A stretch of 64,000 nt of DNA, taken from positions 208,388,250 through 208,452,249 of the forward strand of contig CATIUR010000001.1 in the NCBI GenBank assembly GCA_949592205.1, in the 5' to 3' direction. The position numbers were made by a program, and so were the translations under genes. Every line of letters begins with the position of its first letter. Within the stretch, counting starts at the first letter, position 1. Positions 1 through 12,500 of the stretch are shown here, piece by piece. The notes under the pieces are model-generated. The model was given only the letters and a program-made list of their open reading frames with translations. It had not been told where the DNA came from and made no database searches. Source of the stretch: Helichrysum umbraculigerum (taxonomy: Eukaryota > Streptophyta > Magnoliopsida > Asterales > Asteraceae).

Positions 1-35
1 AATTTCGGGACGAAATTCTTCTAACAGGGGGAGAA
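1..35 (+). mobile_element. 3' internal end and polypurine tract of a gypsy element (family A)
   Basis: The stretch matches, base for base, the end of the internal region of the complete gypsy element at 50673-50707. The purine run aacagggggaga at 23-34 sits directly before the LTR, as a polypurine tract should. The rest of this element lies before the window. Confidence 0.85.
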
Positions 36-2521
36 TGTAACACCCGCCAAAAATTAGGACTAGTAATTAGTGCCTAATCATATGTTAATACATGTAATTA
101 GTTCTGTGTTAGGCTAATTAATATATCGAATTATATATATTGTTGAATATATACGAAAATGCGATTTGATTAAATCGTACGCGACTTAAATCGAATGTAT
201 TTCGATTCAATCAAATACGGACGTTGGTGACCCATTTTATTAAATAACGCTTTTATATCCAAAAATATTATTTTGATAATATTTCGTATTCATTCGTATC
301 GTACAAACCGAACTTAGACAATTCAAAATATTAAAACGCGTAAACTAAATAAACTAACTTACATTTTATAACACAAATATAAATTGATTTGTAAAATATT
401 TAAACAATATATCGCGTAATAAATCGTATTTTAAAACTTATAATTAAAATGTAAATAATTATTTAACGTTAAACGACGGAGCAAACGAACACCACACGGA
501 ACGCGGGGCGAAAACTGGAAAAGTGGGGATAAACCCCACCTCCCATTTTCTTTCTTCATTTCATTTTCTTTCTTCTCTCTCTCTCTCTCCTATTTTCTCT
601 CTATTAATCAAAATCACCACCATCCACCTAAATCGCACAATACTACTACCAAACGCAACCGGATCATAAATATTTTTAGAGATTCTCGACCACCTCGCGA
701 CGATCTACAACGCTATCTTTCCGGATTTTCATTTCGGCAATTTGTAAGTTTCCGACAAAATCCCGAAATCTCTCGATTCTTAGTATTTTTCAATTGTAGT
801 TGTTATTATCACTTGTATATGTCCATAACAATGTAAATATCACGATTTCATAGCTTAAAAACGAGTTTAAAACGGATTTTTGGCCGGAAAAACCTTGACA
901 GCCGGACTTTCTGGGCTGATGTTCATCCATGCGACACAAGCCTTGTGTCGCATGTTGTGTCGTATTTTGACCTTTGTGTCGCATAAAAATCCCTTGTGTC
1001 GTACCTTGTGTCGTACTTGATAATCAGTGTCGCAAGACCTGCGACACAACCACTATGTCGCATACCCCATACGACACAATCACTATGTCGCTGTTGAATC
1101 AGCATCTCGCATCTATGCGACACAACCATTGTGTCGCATAGACATTGTGTCGCATTCTTATGCGACACAACCCTTGTGTCGCATAATCACTTTTGTGTCG
1201 CATATTGTGTCGCAAAACACAGAAAACTCAGATTTTTATTAAGTGTCGAGACTCGAAATTTATCACTCGATTTTACCCGAATTCAGATCCCAGATGCGTT
1301 TTTCGTCAAAGCAATATAGTAGAAATAAAAATTTTCCAAGCTGACCTGGCAGCTCGACCCCAGCCAGGGGCTCTGCCCCCGGACCCCCGTACTTAGATTC
1401 CTTAACGGCTTCAAGAACACATTTTTCAAGTAAAACGCCACGAAATCAAAATAATAATAGTTGAGATTATTATTACAAATCCGTCACCAACGGGCCGTAC
1501 ACGTTTTCAAACACTTATCAAATCAACCAAATCGAAGTAAGTTGGACATATATAGTTGTGTAACAACTACAAGGGTGATCTTTTGAGATACCCAATCATT
1601 ATTATAACCATCGCGTGTCGTGGACACCCTCAGGTTACAAGTCGTTGGACTTCATTTCTCGCTAATCAACTTACGTTTGTTTAAACGCATTCAGACTCAG
1701 GTGAGTCTCATAGCCCCTCTTTTACTGTTTTACTCAGGGGTGTGATATATTGCTCAACTTTTACATGTGAACGCAAGTACAAGCATTTCATATACTACAT
1801 GAGTTTTTCGAAACTAATCATTTAAAGTCCTCCGTCAGCATAGTTGTTAATACGTTGTAGCGTGAATATTAGTATATGGTACCATATAGGATTGACCCTC
1901 CTCGTCCGGGTTAGCAAGCACTAACCGGGTAAACGGACGTACTAATATTTGGGAAGACGAATGTGGATTAGGCATTCGTGGAGGCACCTCGCCCGGAATT
2001 CTCTATAGGGGACCCGGCCCTCGAGTTAAGCTCAACTATGTGCTCATGGCTGTATACACGATGATTATCATTTAATTGTTGGATGCAATTCATTATTTAA
2101 TTGCTGGATGCAATTCATTATTTAATTGCTGGATGCAATTCATTATTTAAATCTTGCGGTTCATACGATATTACTTGATTTCAAACATGTGAGCTCACCA
2201 GCTTTATAGCTGACCTTTTAGCATATATCGCAGGTACCAAGCAGTAGGATGTTTCTGCTTCAGGATTTTAGCTCGAGTCAGCATGCAGACGATTGAGATT
2301 TTCTTGCATTAGTATATTTTGTACAAGTACTTATGTACTGAAATCTCATTTTAATTAACTCGAGCTATGTAAATCTTTAAATGTTGTAAACATTTCAATT
2401 ATCAATATATTTTGTTAAAACGACGCATATAGAGTCGTTTGCTATTTATCTTTGTGCTTTGTTATTGATTAGTAACACCCAAAAGAAGCTTCCGCAAATC
2501 ATCAAATTTGGGGGTGTTACA
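36..2521 (+). mobile_element. Long terminal repeat of a Ty3/gypsy element (family A, 3' LTR)
   Basis: The LTR runs from tgtaacaccc to ggtgttaca, with matching inverted ends, and is about 2.49 kb long. It follows a polypurine tract, so it is the 3' LTR of an element whose body lies upstream of the window. It shares blocks with the LTRs at 43467, 50708 and 53290: the catttcggc...gtaagtttccgac block (near 730-755), the GC-rich ccaggggctctgccccc block (near 1364), the caccaacgggcc block (near 1487), and the end cttccgcaaatcat. An array of TGTGTCGCA inverted repeats lies at 930-1214. The sequence right after 2521 is reverse transcriptase coding sequence of another element, so this element inserted into a gypsy pol gene. 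The left copy of the target duplication is outside the window. Confidence 0.88.
930..1214. repeat. Array of inverted TGTGTCGCA words inside LTR family A
   Basis: About twenty copies or near copies of TGTGTCGCA and its complement TGCGACACA are packed into less than 300 bases, many as facing pairs that could fold into hairpins. The first pair, at about 930-953, is almost perfect with a very short loop. Short ORFs on both strands here are by-products of the repeat. Confidence 0.85.
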
Positions 2522-5148
2522 TGTGTTGTTTGTTAAGAAGAAGGATGGCACCTTTCGTATGTGTATTGACTATAGGGAGTTGAACAAGAGAACCATAAAG
2601 AATAAGTACCCTTTGCCCCGAATAGATGAGTTGTTTGACCAATTGCAAGGGTCTTCTTATTTTTTCGAAAATCGATTTGAGGTCGGGTTATCACCAAGTG
2701 CGGGTTTGTGAGGAGGATATCCCTAAGACAGCTTTTCGCACAAGATATGGTCATTATGAATTTCTTGTTATGCCGTTTGGGTTGACTAATGCTCCGACAA
2801 TTTTCATGGATTTGATGAATAGGGTTTGTCGACCATTCCTTGATAAATTTGTAATCGTATTCATTGATGATATCTTGGTTTATTCTAAGTCTGAATCCGA
2901 TCATGAGATGCATTTGCGTATGGTTCTTGACACTTTGAGAAAGGAACAGCTGTACGCTAAATTTTCGAAATGTGAGTTTTGGCTTCGTGAGGTTCAGTTT
3001 TTGGGGCACATCATTTGTAAAGATGGGGTTAAGGTGGATCCATCAAAGGTTGAGGCTGTTATGAATTGGCAAGCTCCTAAGTCTCCTTCCGAAATTAAGA
3101 GTTTTCTGGGTTTAGCGGGCTACTACCGAAAGTTCATAAAGGATTTTTCTAAGATTGCGGGTCCTTTGACTAAGCTAACTTGGAAAGATATTAAATTTCA
3201 GTGGACGGAACGACAGGAATCAGCTTTTCAGACTTTAAGGCAGCTTTTGTGTCAGGCTCCGGTTTTAGCATTGCCAGATGGGTCCGGTGACTTCATTGTT
3301 TATTGTGATGCTTCTTCTGCAGGTTTGGGTTGTGTTTTGATGCAACGAGATCGTGCTATTGCCTATGCTTCGCGTCAATTGAAACCTCATGAGATTAATT
3401 ATCCTACCCATGACTTGGAACTTGCGGCCGTGGTTTTCGCTCTGAAAATATGGAGGCACTACCTTTATGGCACGAAATGTGTCATTTGTACTGATCACAA
3501 AAGTCTCCAGTATATGTTCACTCAGAAAGAGCTCAATATGCGACAAAGGCGATGGTTGGAATTGATCAAGGACTATGATTGCGAGATTCGTTACCACCCG
3601 GGTAAAGCCAACGTGGTGGCGGATGCGTTAAGTCGGAAGGGAAAATCAGAAAAGGTTTGTTTTATGCGTTTGGAGGTTTCTTCCGATTTGATCGATCAGT
3701 TAAGAGCGGCTCAAAGAGAGGCTTTAATGGATAATAACTTGAAGTCCGAGGTTATGTTGAGAAGAAAGGATTTATTGACTGATGATTCTCGGGGTTTGAA
3801 GACCTTTCAATCCCGAGTTTGGGTTCCCTTGCTTGGTGGGCTTCGTGACGTGATTTTGTTAGAGGCTCACAAATCTAGATTGTCGATCCATCCCGGAAGT
3901 ACTAAGATGTACCATGACTTGAAGCCATTGTATTGGTGGCCTACTTTGAAATTGGATGTAGCTCGGTTTGTAGAATCTTGCCATATTTGCTCTCAGGTAA
4001 AGGCCGAACATCAGAAACCGTATGGAGCTTTGAAACAACTGGAGATTCCCGAATGGAAATGGGAGCATATCACCATGGATTTCGTGACTAAATTACCTAG
4101 AACGGTTAAAGGAAATGATATGATATGGGTAATTGTCGACAGATTGACCAAAAGTGCTCATTTTCTTGCTACCTGTGAGACGGCATCATTGAGTAAGTTG
4201 GCGCAATTGTATGTTAATGAGGTTATTTCCCGGCATGAAGTACCGTTGTCCATCGTTTCCGACAGAGATCCGCGATTTGTATCGGGATTTTGGCGGAGTT
4301 TGCAGAGAGAACTGGGTACTAAGGTTAACTTGAGCACTGCTTATCATCCTCAGACTGATGGTCAGTCTGAGCGGACTATTCAGACTCTGGAGGATATGTT
4401 GCGGGCGTGCGTTTTGGAATTCGGTGGGTCTTGGGATTCTCACTTACCCTTGGTTGAATTCGCCTATAATAATTCTTTCCATTCTAGTATAGGCATGCCA
4501 CCCTATGAGATGTTGTATGGCCGTAGGTGTAGAACACCCACTTGTTGGTTAGAGGCGGGTGAGAAGCAATTTGCAGGTCCTGACATAGTGCAGATTACTG
4601 CCGACAAGGTAGCTATAGCGCGTGATAGGTTAAAAGCTACCCGTGATAGACAAAAACAATATGCCGACCCGCGTCGTCGACCCGTTTCGTTTGTAGAGGG
4701 TGAATTAGTCTACTTGAAGGTTTCCCCTTGGAAGGGTGTTATTCGGTTTGGGAAACGCGGTAAACTAGCTCCTAGATTCATTGGACCGTTTAAAATTCGA
4801 CAAGTCGTCAATGATCAAACGGTGTCCTTAGATCTTCCTCCGGAATTAGCGGATATTCACAATACATTTAATGTGTGCTACTTAAGAAAGTGCAATGTGG
4901 AGGACCAATCCCAAGTACTTCCATTGCAAGACCTACGTGTAGACCTAAATCAACAGCTCGTAGAAGAGCATGTAGAACTTTTAGACCGTAAGGTGACTAA
5001 ACTTCGAAAGAAGGACATACCCATGGTGTTGATTAAGTGGAATCATAGTTTGGGGCCGAACCTTACGTGGGAGACCGAGTCTAGCATGAGGTCGCGGTTT
5101 CCTAGTCTTTTTGTGCATGGCGAGATTTCGGGGACGAAATCTTCTTAA
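2522..5148 (+). pseudogene. Ty3/gypsy pol fragment (RT, RNase H, integrase), frameshifted, family B
   Basis: The fragment starts inside reverse transcriptase at VLFVKKKDGTFR, exactly where the family A LTR ends. RT continues with YRELNK, PLPRIDELFDQLQGSS and the catalytic FIDDILVYS. RNase H follows (YCDASSAGLGCVLM, DHKSLQ, ADALSR), then the integrase HHCC region (HKSRLSIHPG...CHICSQVK) and the DDE core (MDFVTKLPR, SDRDPRFVSGFW, QSERTIQTLEDML). The chromodomain-like tail has LTWETE. The frame breaks near 2660-2667 because a T run has one extra base: before it the frame reads SSYFFENR and after it FSKIDLRSGYHQ. The 5' half (gag, protease, start of RT) is before the window, so the copy cannot act alone. 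The long similar protein at 46234-50673 supports the reading. Confidence 0.9.
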
Positions 5149-5160
5149 GAAGGGAAGATT

Positions 5161-7093
5161 TGTAACATCCTCGATTTGGGCCTAGTAGAAATACGGTATT
5201 TCCCCTACTTTATCCGGATTTAATTTGTATTTAGAAATAATTTTGTATTATTGAGAAATTGGAAATTCTAAGCCAAATGGTCAAAAGACCTATTGTGATA
5301 AATGAATTGTTAATTGTTTTATATTAATCTAGTTGAAAGTATAATAAAACTTATTTTCTCGCAAATTGATTTTAGGTTCCAGACAACAGATTTAGAACGG
5401 ATATAGGTTTGACACTGTAATATGTGGAGGTGGAGGTTAGGCCGACCTAACCTCCCACCTTCCCTTTTTCCAATTCATTTGGTTTATTACTTCAAACAAA
5501 AACACACACATATACATAAACTTGAATCTAGAGAAAATCAAAGGAAGTGAAGAACTAGCTAGGGATTTGATTCAAGCTCCTTATCATCATCATCTTCACC
5601 TTGTCATCATCTCGATTGTAAGTTTAATTGCCTAATTGTATGCATATATGTTAGGGTTTAAGTAATTGGGTTAAATGAGTGATCAAGCATGGATTTGAGT
5701 TTGATGATAGTTGTTTATGGTTATAACATGTTGCATGATGATCCTTGAAGTTATTGTATGCAAATATTTGTCTATCACATCTTGGATTTGGTGAAAATAA
5801 GAATTAGGTCGAGTTAAAGTGTTCTTGATCTGGGTTTGCTGTTGCTGAAAAGTGACGAACGCGATCCAGACCATGTACCCGGATCGCGTTAGTCAGTGTA
5901 ATCGGGTTAGATTGGTTTTGTTCTTTGAAACGCGATCCTGAAACGCTTTGTCGGATCGCGGTAGCTAGTGTTGTTTTGGGTCGGGTTCAATTTGTTCTTA
6001 CGAACGCGATCCAGACCATGTACCCGGATCGCGTTTGCAAGTGTAATTTGGTAACAGAACATTTTGTGCTGGGGAACGCGATCCAGTCAACCTTTCCAGG
6101 ATCGCGTTTGCCAGTTAAAATTTGATGAATTCTATAACTTGTGAATTGTGCATTCTTGTTAATCACATTTTATTAATAATACAGTAGATGTTCTTATTTG
6201 ACACTATATACATGATTATATCGTAGTGAACTTGAATTGAGACTAATTCGGGTTTGTTGTGTTTTCAGATAAAGCGAAGACTCAGTGAGACTAGATCTCT
6301 GAGTGGAGACTTTGTCAGTAAGGGTGAGTGGATCGTAGACCTTCAGTCTTATTTGGTTGTAACAATGTGGTTACAACGGGTAAACTTGGGTTATTTGATG
6401 TATTGTTTATCTTGATATATATATTGCCATGATGAGTATGGATTATATGAATTGTTCAGGGGTCGATTGCGATCGGGTTTGTGTATTATTACTTGGATAA
6501 CATTAGAGCTTTGTACATGTGTTGTTCATTGACTTAATGTTGGAAGCGGTAATAGTACTAAACTATTGGTTAGATCACTGATTTGGCCGTCAGTGATTGT
6601 AAGCGTTGCTTGGGGGCCTCCGCGGCATTAGGGTGCCTCAAGGACCACCAATCCTCTTTGAAGCTAGTTGTTAACTGCTTAGTTGTAGGCAATTGTTAAG
6701 CTAAATTAAATTGTGGGCTATTGATCTGTTCACTTAGCTTCGTGCTAATCCCCCTCATTACTCTTGCAGGATATTTTGGTTATGTGGGTGAGCAAGATGA
6801 TGGGAATGGGATGTTTGATACTGCTCGCTCTGTTTTGATCTAATTATTTAAGGATTTATCCTCATATGTAAATTGAATTACACCAAGGCGTATCATTCTA
6901 AGTTGTATTGAATTATGATGGAATGATACTTTGTGGATTGCATTTTGGTTTAATATGCAATCTACGGGGTATCATTTGAATGTAACTTGGCAACGATATT
7001 TATCATTATAATCTAATTCGTATATGTTTAAATGCGCTTCCGAAAATGAAAAAAAAAAAAAAAAAATGCCTTGGTAATTTTGAGTGTGTTATA
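5161..7093 (+). mobile_element. 3' LTR of the family B gypsy element
   Basis: The LTR starts tgtaacatcc just after a purine-rich tract that follows the pol stop, and ends near the tgtgttata before 7094. It is homologous in blocks to the solo LTR at 39118-41141: both carry gttccagacaa, an actcagtga...ctgagtgga block, a ttggttgtaaca...ggttacaac block, and cacttagctt..tgctaatccccc followed by a cttgcagg site. It holds its own inverted repeat array (5858-6108) and an A run near 7050-7066. The exact right end is inferred, because the upstream LTR is outside the window. Confidence 0.75.
5858..6108. repeat. Four AACGCGATCC/GGATCGCGTT inverted pairs in LTR family B
   Basis: Four facing pairs of ten-base words occur at 5858-5890, 5929-5962, 6003-6035 and 6075-6108. 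Each could form a ten-pair stem with a 13-14 base loop. The second pair has mismatches (ggatcgcggt). Confidence 0.9.
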
Positions 7094-8387
7094 GTATCTC
7101 TATGGAAAAATCAAACAAAAATCAAGAATCCACTTGAGAGAATTTAAACAGAATATAAGCTAGTCAAGCATAGTCTTAATTTGATATTGAAGTTATTGAT
7201 CAATTTTGTTTGCTTTTAATAGTGTCCAGTTGGATCGGAATGTTTTACTAATTAACCACATTATCACGGATTTTCCGATTTTGGCTAATTACTCTCTTCG
7301 ACATTATGGCTGCTTTTTTTTTAACAAAAGTTATAGCTATTTCAGAATAGATCAAGTTCCAACCTTCACTGAAATGTGCAGACAAGAGTGAGAACAGTTA
7401 ACACATAACAATCATAAAAACTACTAATTACGTAGAGTTGCAGGATCTTTTTTGGAAGCAGCAGACTACCATGACCAACGGAAAAAATAAACAACATAAT
7501 CCAATCTCACAAAGGAGTCTACAAACCAAACAAAACATCAGCAAGAGCAAGCTAAACTAGAGACCCAATCCATCCCAATTACAAGACGTAAACGGGAAGG
7601 TAACAAAACAAGAAAGAAATAAACCAACGCATGAACATAGACCAAAACAGGACCAAGCTACCTACTGAAACACAGACCATGAGCATAAACCCGAACCAGA
7701 ACAACAGCAACAAGAACCCAGGCACCAACCACATCAACTAACCAAGACCCGTAACAAAAGCTTGACTCTTCCAAATATTCCAAGACACGTTCAGTTACAG
7801 GATCTAGATTGTGAACTTTCGGTTCTCTCAAGTACATTTTACTAAGATTAATTTAGTAAATTCAGATATTATTTTTCAACTTCTTGTTTTTTTTCTTGCA
7901 GGAGTAGATGTATAACTATCACTTCGTAACAGCTAACCTTTTTTATTTTAAAATTAACTATCGAAGTTCCACTTTAACGGTACAATATCAGTAACACCTA
8001 AAATATGAGCATTAAAACAAATAGACCCAATGAATGCTTTATAAGGGGAAAAGGTATGGTGGGAAATCACTCCTTCAATGCCCCATTCTACAGGTGTTCA
8101 TTTTGTTGTTATTATAAAACCTATTCCCAACCATAAACCACAATTCCAAATTCAATTATGTTCTTCATTTCAACCATTCAAGCTGTCTGACACATCAAAA
8201 CCTTGTTACCATCAAAACTTGGAAAAAAGTCAATTTCCTATTGCAACTTTACTGAATGAAAAGGACCAACATATATGTCAACCCAAATATGTTTCCTCAA
8301 CTTCTCATTAGATAGTAAGAGCATAACTTTTATTACACGGAGTAATACATAGAATAAAATTTCATTGATAAATTTGTAGGTATTACC
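7094..8387. other. Intergenic, no gene seen
   Basis: The stretch lies between the family B LTR and the solo LTR at the primase 3' end. No ORF with recognisable protein is present. A purine- and A-rich tract at about 7480-7760 looks like degraded repeat or old 3' sequence, but no family could be named. The part next to 8387 is the original 3' flank of the primase gene, displaced by the LTR. Confidence 0.5.
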
Positions 8388-9559
8388 TGTAGGAAATAAT
8401 TTTACATACCCGAATATAATTTCATTATTATAACGAATTGTAACAAATTACAAATCGTATAATAGAAAAGTAATTTCAAGAAAATTACTCTAATGAAATA
8501 AAATAAACGTGAATAATAACAAGTAGGATACTGAAAGGATATACTTTACCAAATGATAAGCTGAGGCCTGTGTTTGACACAGTTCCCTTAAAACAGATTC
8601 GCCGTCTACACGTCGTCTGTTTCCCAGGGTACAACAGCAGAAGCAGTTTGTACTGCCGGACTTGACTCACTGCCCAAGATTTCATTGGATAATACTTGTA
8701 AGGATGGCCTCAACGACCAAAATAGCTCATCTATTTAGATAGTCTGCAAGAACACTTCCACCAATATCCGGAGACTTGCTAGGTCTAAATCACCAATAAC
8801 CAAAACTCCAAGTTTTGATTTAAGATTATTATTTAGACTTCTATTTTTCTAGAAAGAAACTTTGTGTGTTCTTCTTCTTCTCAACGAAAAACAACCGTAG
8901 CCTCTTTTTATATCAAAAGTCTAAACACCCATTTTACGGAGACCAATAATATATATTTCTATATATCTATTTTTAAAATCAAAGTGATGATCATGATTTT
9001 AATATATAAATAACCTACTTGATCCATGATGAAAATATAAATATATAAAATGCCGATCATGATGTATGAATCAGCTACTTTGAAATCACCATCATCATAA
9101 ATCATTTATTTAACACACATGATTATCAACTTTAGTTTAGTGCTCCATTAAATTAGGTAAAGTAAATATTAATATTTATTTATTGAATAAATAAATATTG
9201 TCAATTTAATCTATCTTTATTTGGTGATTATAAATATGTATATACCATATATACATATTACCGGATATCTAAGTATTCATTATGTATATTTAATATTGAG
9301 CCTAGATACTTCTAGGTTTAGTTCACCCACTGATGTGAGATAAACTCAAACTCAATAAATTACACATTAAATGCCTTACTTTCTGAATCGATATCTCATT
9401 CATATTAGCTCCAATTTGGACACATCTTATCACTTTACGAAGCTCTCATCAAGCTATACTCAAATACGTAAATTAATATAAATATGTACTACATATACAT
9501 ATTTAATTATGTGTCCAAACTTAGTTAAAACCCACAGGTTTTTACTAAATTTTCCAACA
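8388..9559 (-). mobile_element. Solo LTR (Copia-like or small LTR element) at the primase stop codon
   Basis: Read on the minus strand the unit starts TGTTGGAAA and ends TTTCCTACA, so its ends are imperfect inverted repeats. It is flanked by the perfect five-base duplication TTACC at 8383-8387 and 9560-9564. No coding or internal region is present, which fits a solo LTR left by LTR-LTR recombination. The minus strand has a TATA-like stretch (gatataaaaag) near 8910-8920. The right-hand TTACC contains the complement of the primase stop codon, so the LTR now forms the 3' UTR of that gene. The Copia assignment rests only on end sequence and size. Confidence 0.85.
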
Positions 9560-12500
9560 TTACCAACCCGACGAGTTCCTTGATTGCTGAATTATGGCTC
9601 TATATGACCTTTCTATGTCTTCCTGCAAAAACATTCACGAGTTACATTTCATTATCATCAAAAAATAAACAAATTAGGACAAAAAAAAAACGTAGGAAAA
9701 TAACTTCTTGTTTTTAATTCAGTATCTGAAAATGGTCATGATTGTAACTAAACCTAACTTTCAACACTCTTGTATTTATGAAAGGCCATACTAACATTAA
9801 TTAGCCAACTACGAGTTATGTCTATATCCTAGATATAACAGCCCATGGTTAGTTATGAACAGGTTGATTCGAGTTAAGCTTTAATATATAATGTCATAAT
9901 GGATCAAATGGGAAATAGTATAGAATGAAATCAACGTCGCCCTAAAGTGTAGTTTTAATGTATACAACTTACTAAATCACTTTAACCTAGAGAAAGGTTA
10001 TTATTGTAATAATATCTTTTTCCATCTTATTTAACTAAAAGTACTTGTACCAAAAATCAAACAAAAAATGCTTCAGGTCGATTGATCAACCGGCCCCATG
10101 TTGCCACCTCTACTTATCCTATGCATACCAATAGCCACTGCAGGTACAAGTATAATGGCCAGTTTTCACATCCATCTTTAGAACAATGTAGAGCATGAAA
10201 CATGACACAAGAATTGGATATGTTATAACAACATGAACTTTGACAGATTATATTTAATACCTTGCAAGATTTAAGCAAAGGCTGCAAGAATGATGCTCTG
10301 AAGTATCTAATAAACTTCCCCAATGACGTTCTTTCCCATACTGACATCAATTGACAACAAAATTGGAAGAAAAAGTAAATAAGAATAATAGCACACAATG
10401 ATCAGTTGGATACCATTATAGCGGATGGTATGTTACATGACTGGATGAAAGACTTCAAGCATGTTCTAAAGCGAATGAGTTTGGTGTAATAGATGAATCT
10501 AAATGATACACCAGGTACATTAACTTATATAAGAAGCTTAGGTTACGTGGCTCAGGTCATCATTAACCATAATTCAAGAAATGATCATATGATGATACGT
10601 CAAGTAGCATACCTTTATGCTTTTTCAAAAAAATTGAAAAAAGAGTAGCATACCTTTATCGCCTTCTGCTTGCACACCTACTGTGTTGGTTTCTTCCATT
10701 AGCTGCGAGATACAACAATTAGCATTGGCAACGGAAATTGCAAAGGCAATAAAGAAAACATAACCTACAGGCTACACCAAAACAAAAAAAGACAATATGT
10801 AGGCTTGATTCAACAGTTTCAGAACAAAGCTCATATTTAAATATTCATGATTGTAACAATGGTCCATGATCAGCTTTTTTAAAATATAATTTGAAGATGG
10901 AAATGGTCAAGATCAATAGAGCTTCAACAGTGAATGGATAACTTGTTGATAAAACAAAAGCAAGCCAGACCGGATATGGCTGAAGGAAAAAAGATTGCAA
11001 GAGAAAATGCCGACTCTAAACTCATTACCAGAATCCACAACTTTCTTTTTTGTGAATGGATACCTAATATATTTAAGTGAGGGTCTCAGTTTTTCTATCA
11101 TGTAACTGTATATAGTTTAACCTCAACCAGGTAACTGAGCAACTGACTATTTTTATACACATCATGAAAATAAAAATTCTGAATCGAACTACAAAATTAC
11201 AATATAAGAAGCGGGGTCTACACATACTTTCCTCACAAAGTCACAAAAGACAATACCTTTGTAAGTGTTGGCGCATTAGTAGGATCAAACTCTTCACAAA
11301 CGTTGGGATTGATAGGAACACAAACACGGCCTGGAGGAAAGAAAAAACAATGAGATTTGGCATGCTGTCAAAAGTTATCTAAGTCTCGTTAGCTATTTGA
11401 AAGAGTGCAAGTTGAGAAAAACCAACAACTTATATAATTTTAGTATCTTCCATTGTCATTAACAATGTGAAAAGATTACCTTTTCAAACATGGACATCAA
11501 AGGTGACTAAACCAAAGCATCTTGTCAAATTGTCATATAGAAGTACCGAGAAACTAACCTGTTTTAGGGTGTACACAAAAAGGTGCCTTCAGCAAATGAG
11601 TCATGAGTTTTGAAACCTAAGATGTGACACCAAACGAGTTAAAATTAGACATTATCGATAAGTGTATGTACTTAATTACCAAAAACCCAGGTAGAAGTTT
11701 ACATGGTGGAAGAAAATGATTAAGAGAAACTATATCGAAGCGGAAGAGTTTTATATGAATTGAGGACAGATAAAAAAACAAAGATAACATGAGAATTAAA
11801 GTAAAATGAAATATTAATTGATAATTGATACTTATATAGTTGAAAATAAGATACAGTACTGACCTCCATATCAAGCCTTGGATAAGTGAAATACATGACA
11901 ATCTTCTGAACACACCTACGTACCGCAGGTTTCTGATACGTAGAAAAATACAAAAGCTCAAAGGACTGCAAATGCATCTAGAGTACACTCCTTTCAGGAT
12001 GCTTAGTTTTAATTAAATTAACAATACTTAATTCCGGGTGTTGCAACCACCATATAATAGAACCAGATGGTCTGTCATCTGGACAAATCATCACTTCTTC
12101 AGACGATATTGATTGTAAATTTGTCATATACCTTACTAGACAAACACAGGTCTTTTAGTTGCTCCCATCGTACAACATTTATATCTGTTGCTCCAGAGGA
12201 GAAACTATTTTCTTGCCACATTTCTCTAAGCTTCATTTTTATCACTGCAAACCAATTAGCAAGTAAGCACGTTACAGTTCTAACAGAATGCAACAATATA
12301 TGAGACAAAGAACAGAGAGACATAAAGAAGCCAGAATGCATACATTCATCAGGAAGTATACATTCATCAGTCTGCATACATTTATCAGATATCATCTCTA
12401 ATATTTTCTCATATCTCTCATTTGAAAGTAACTGTTGGCTACACAGTAATTTCTCCTCAAAGAAACCTTTCAAGACATTAAGATATGATCTCCTGCAGAG

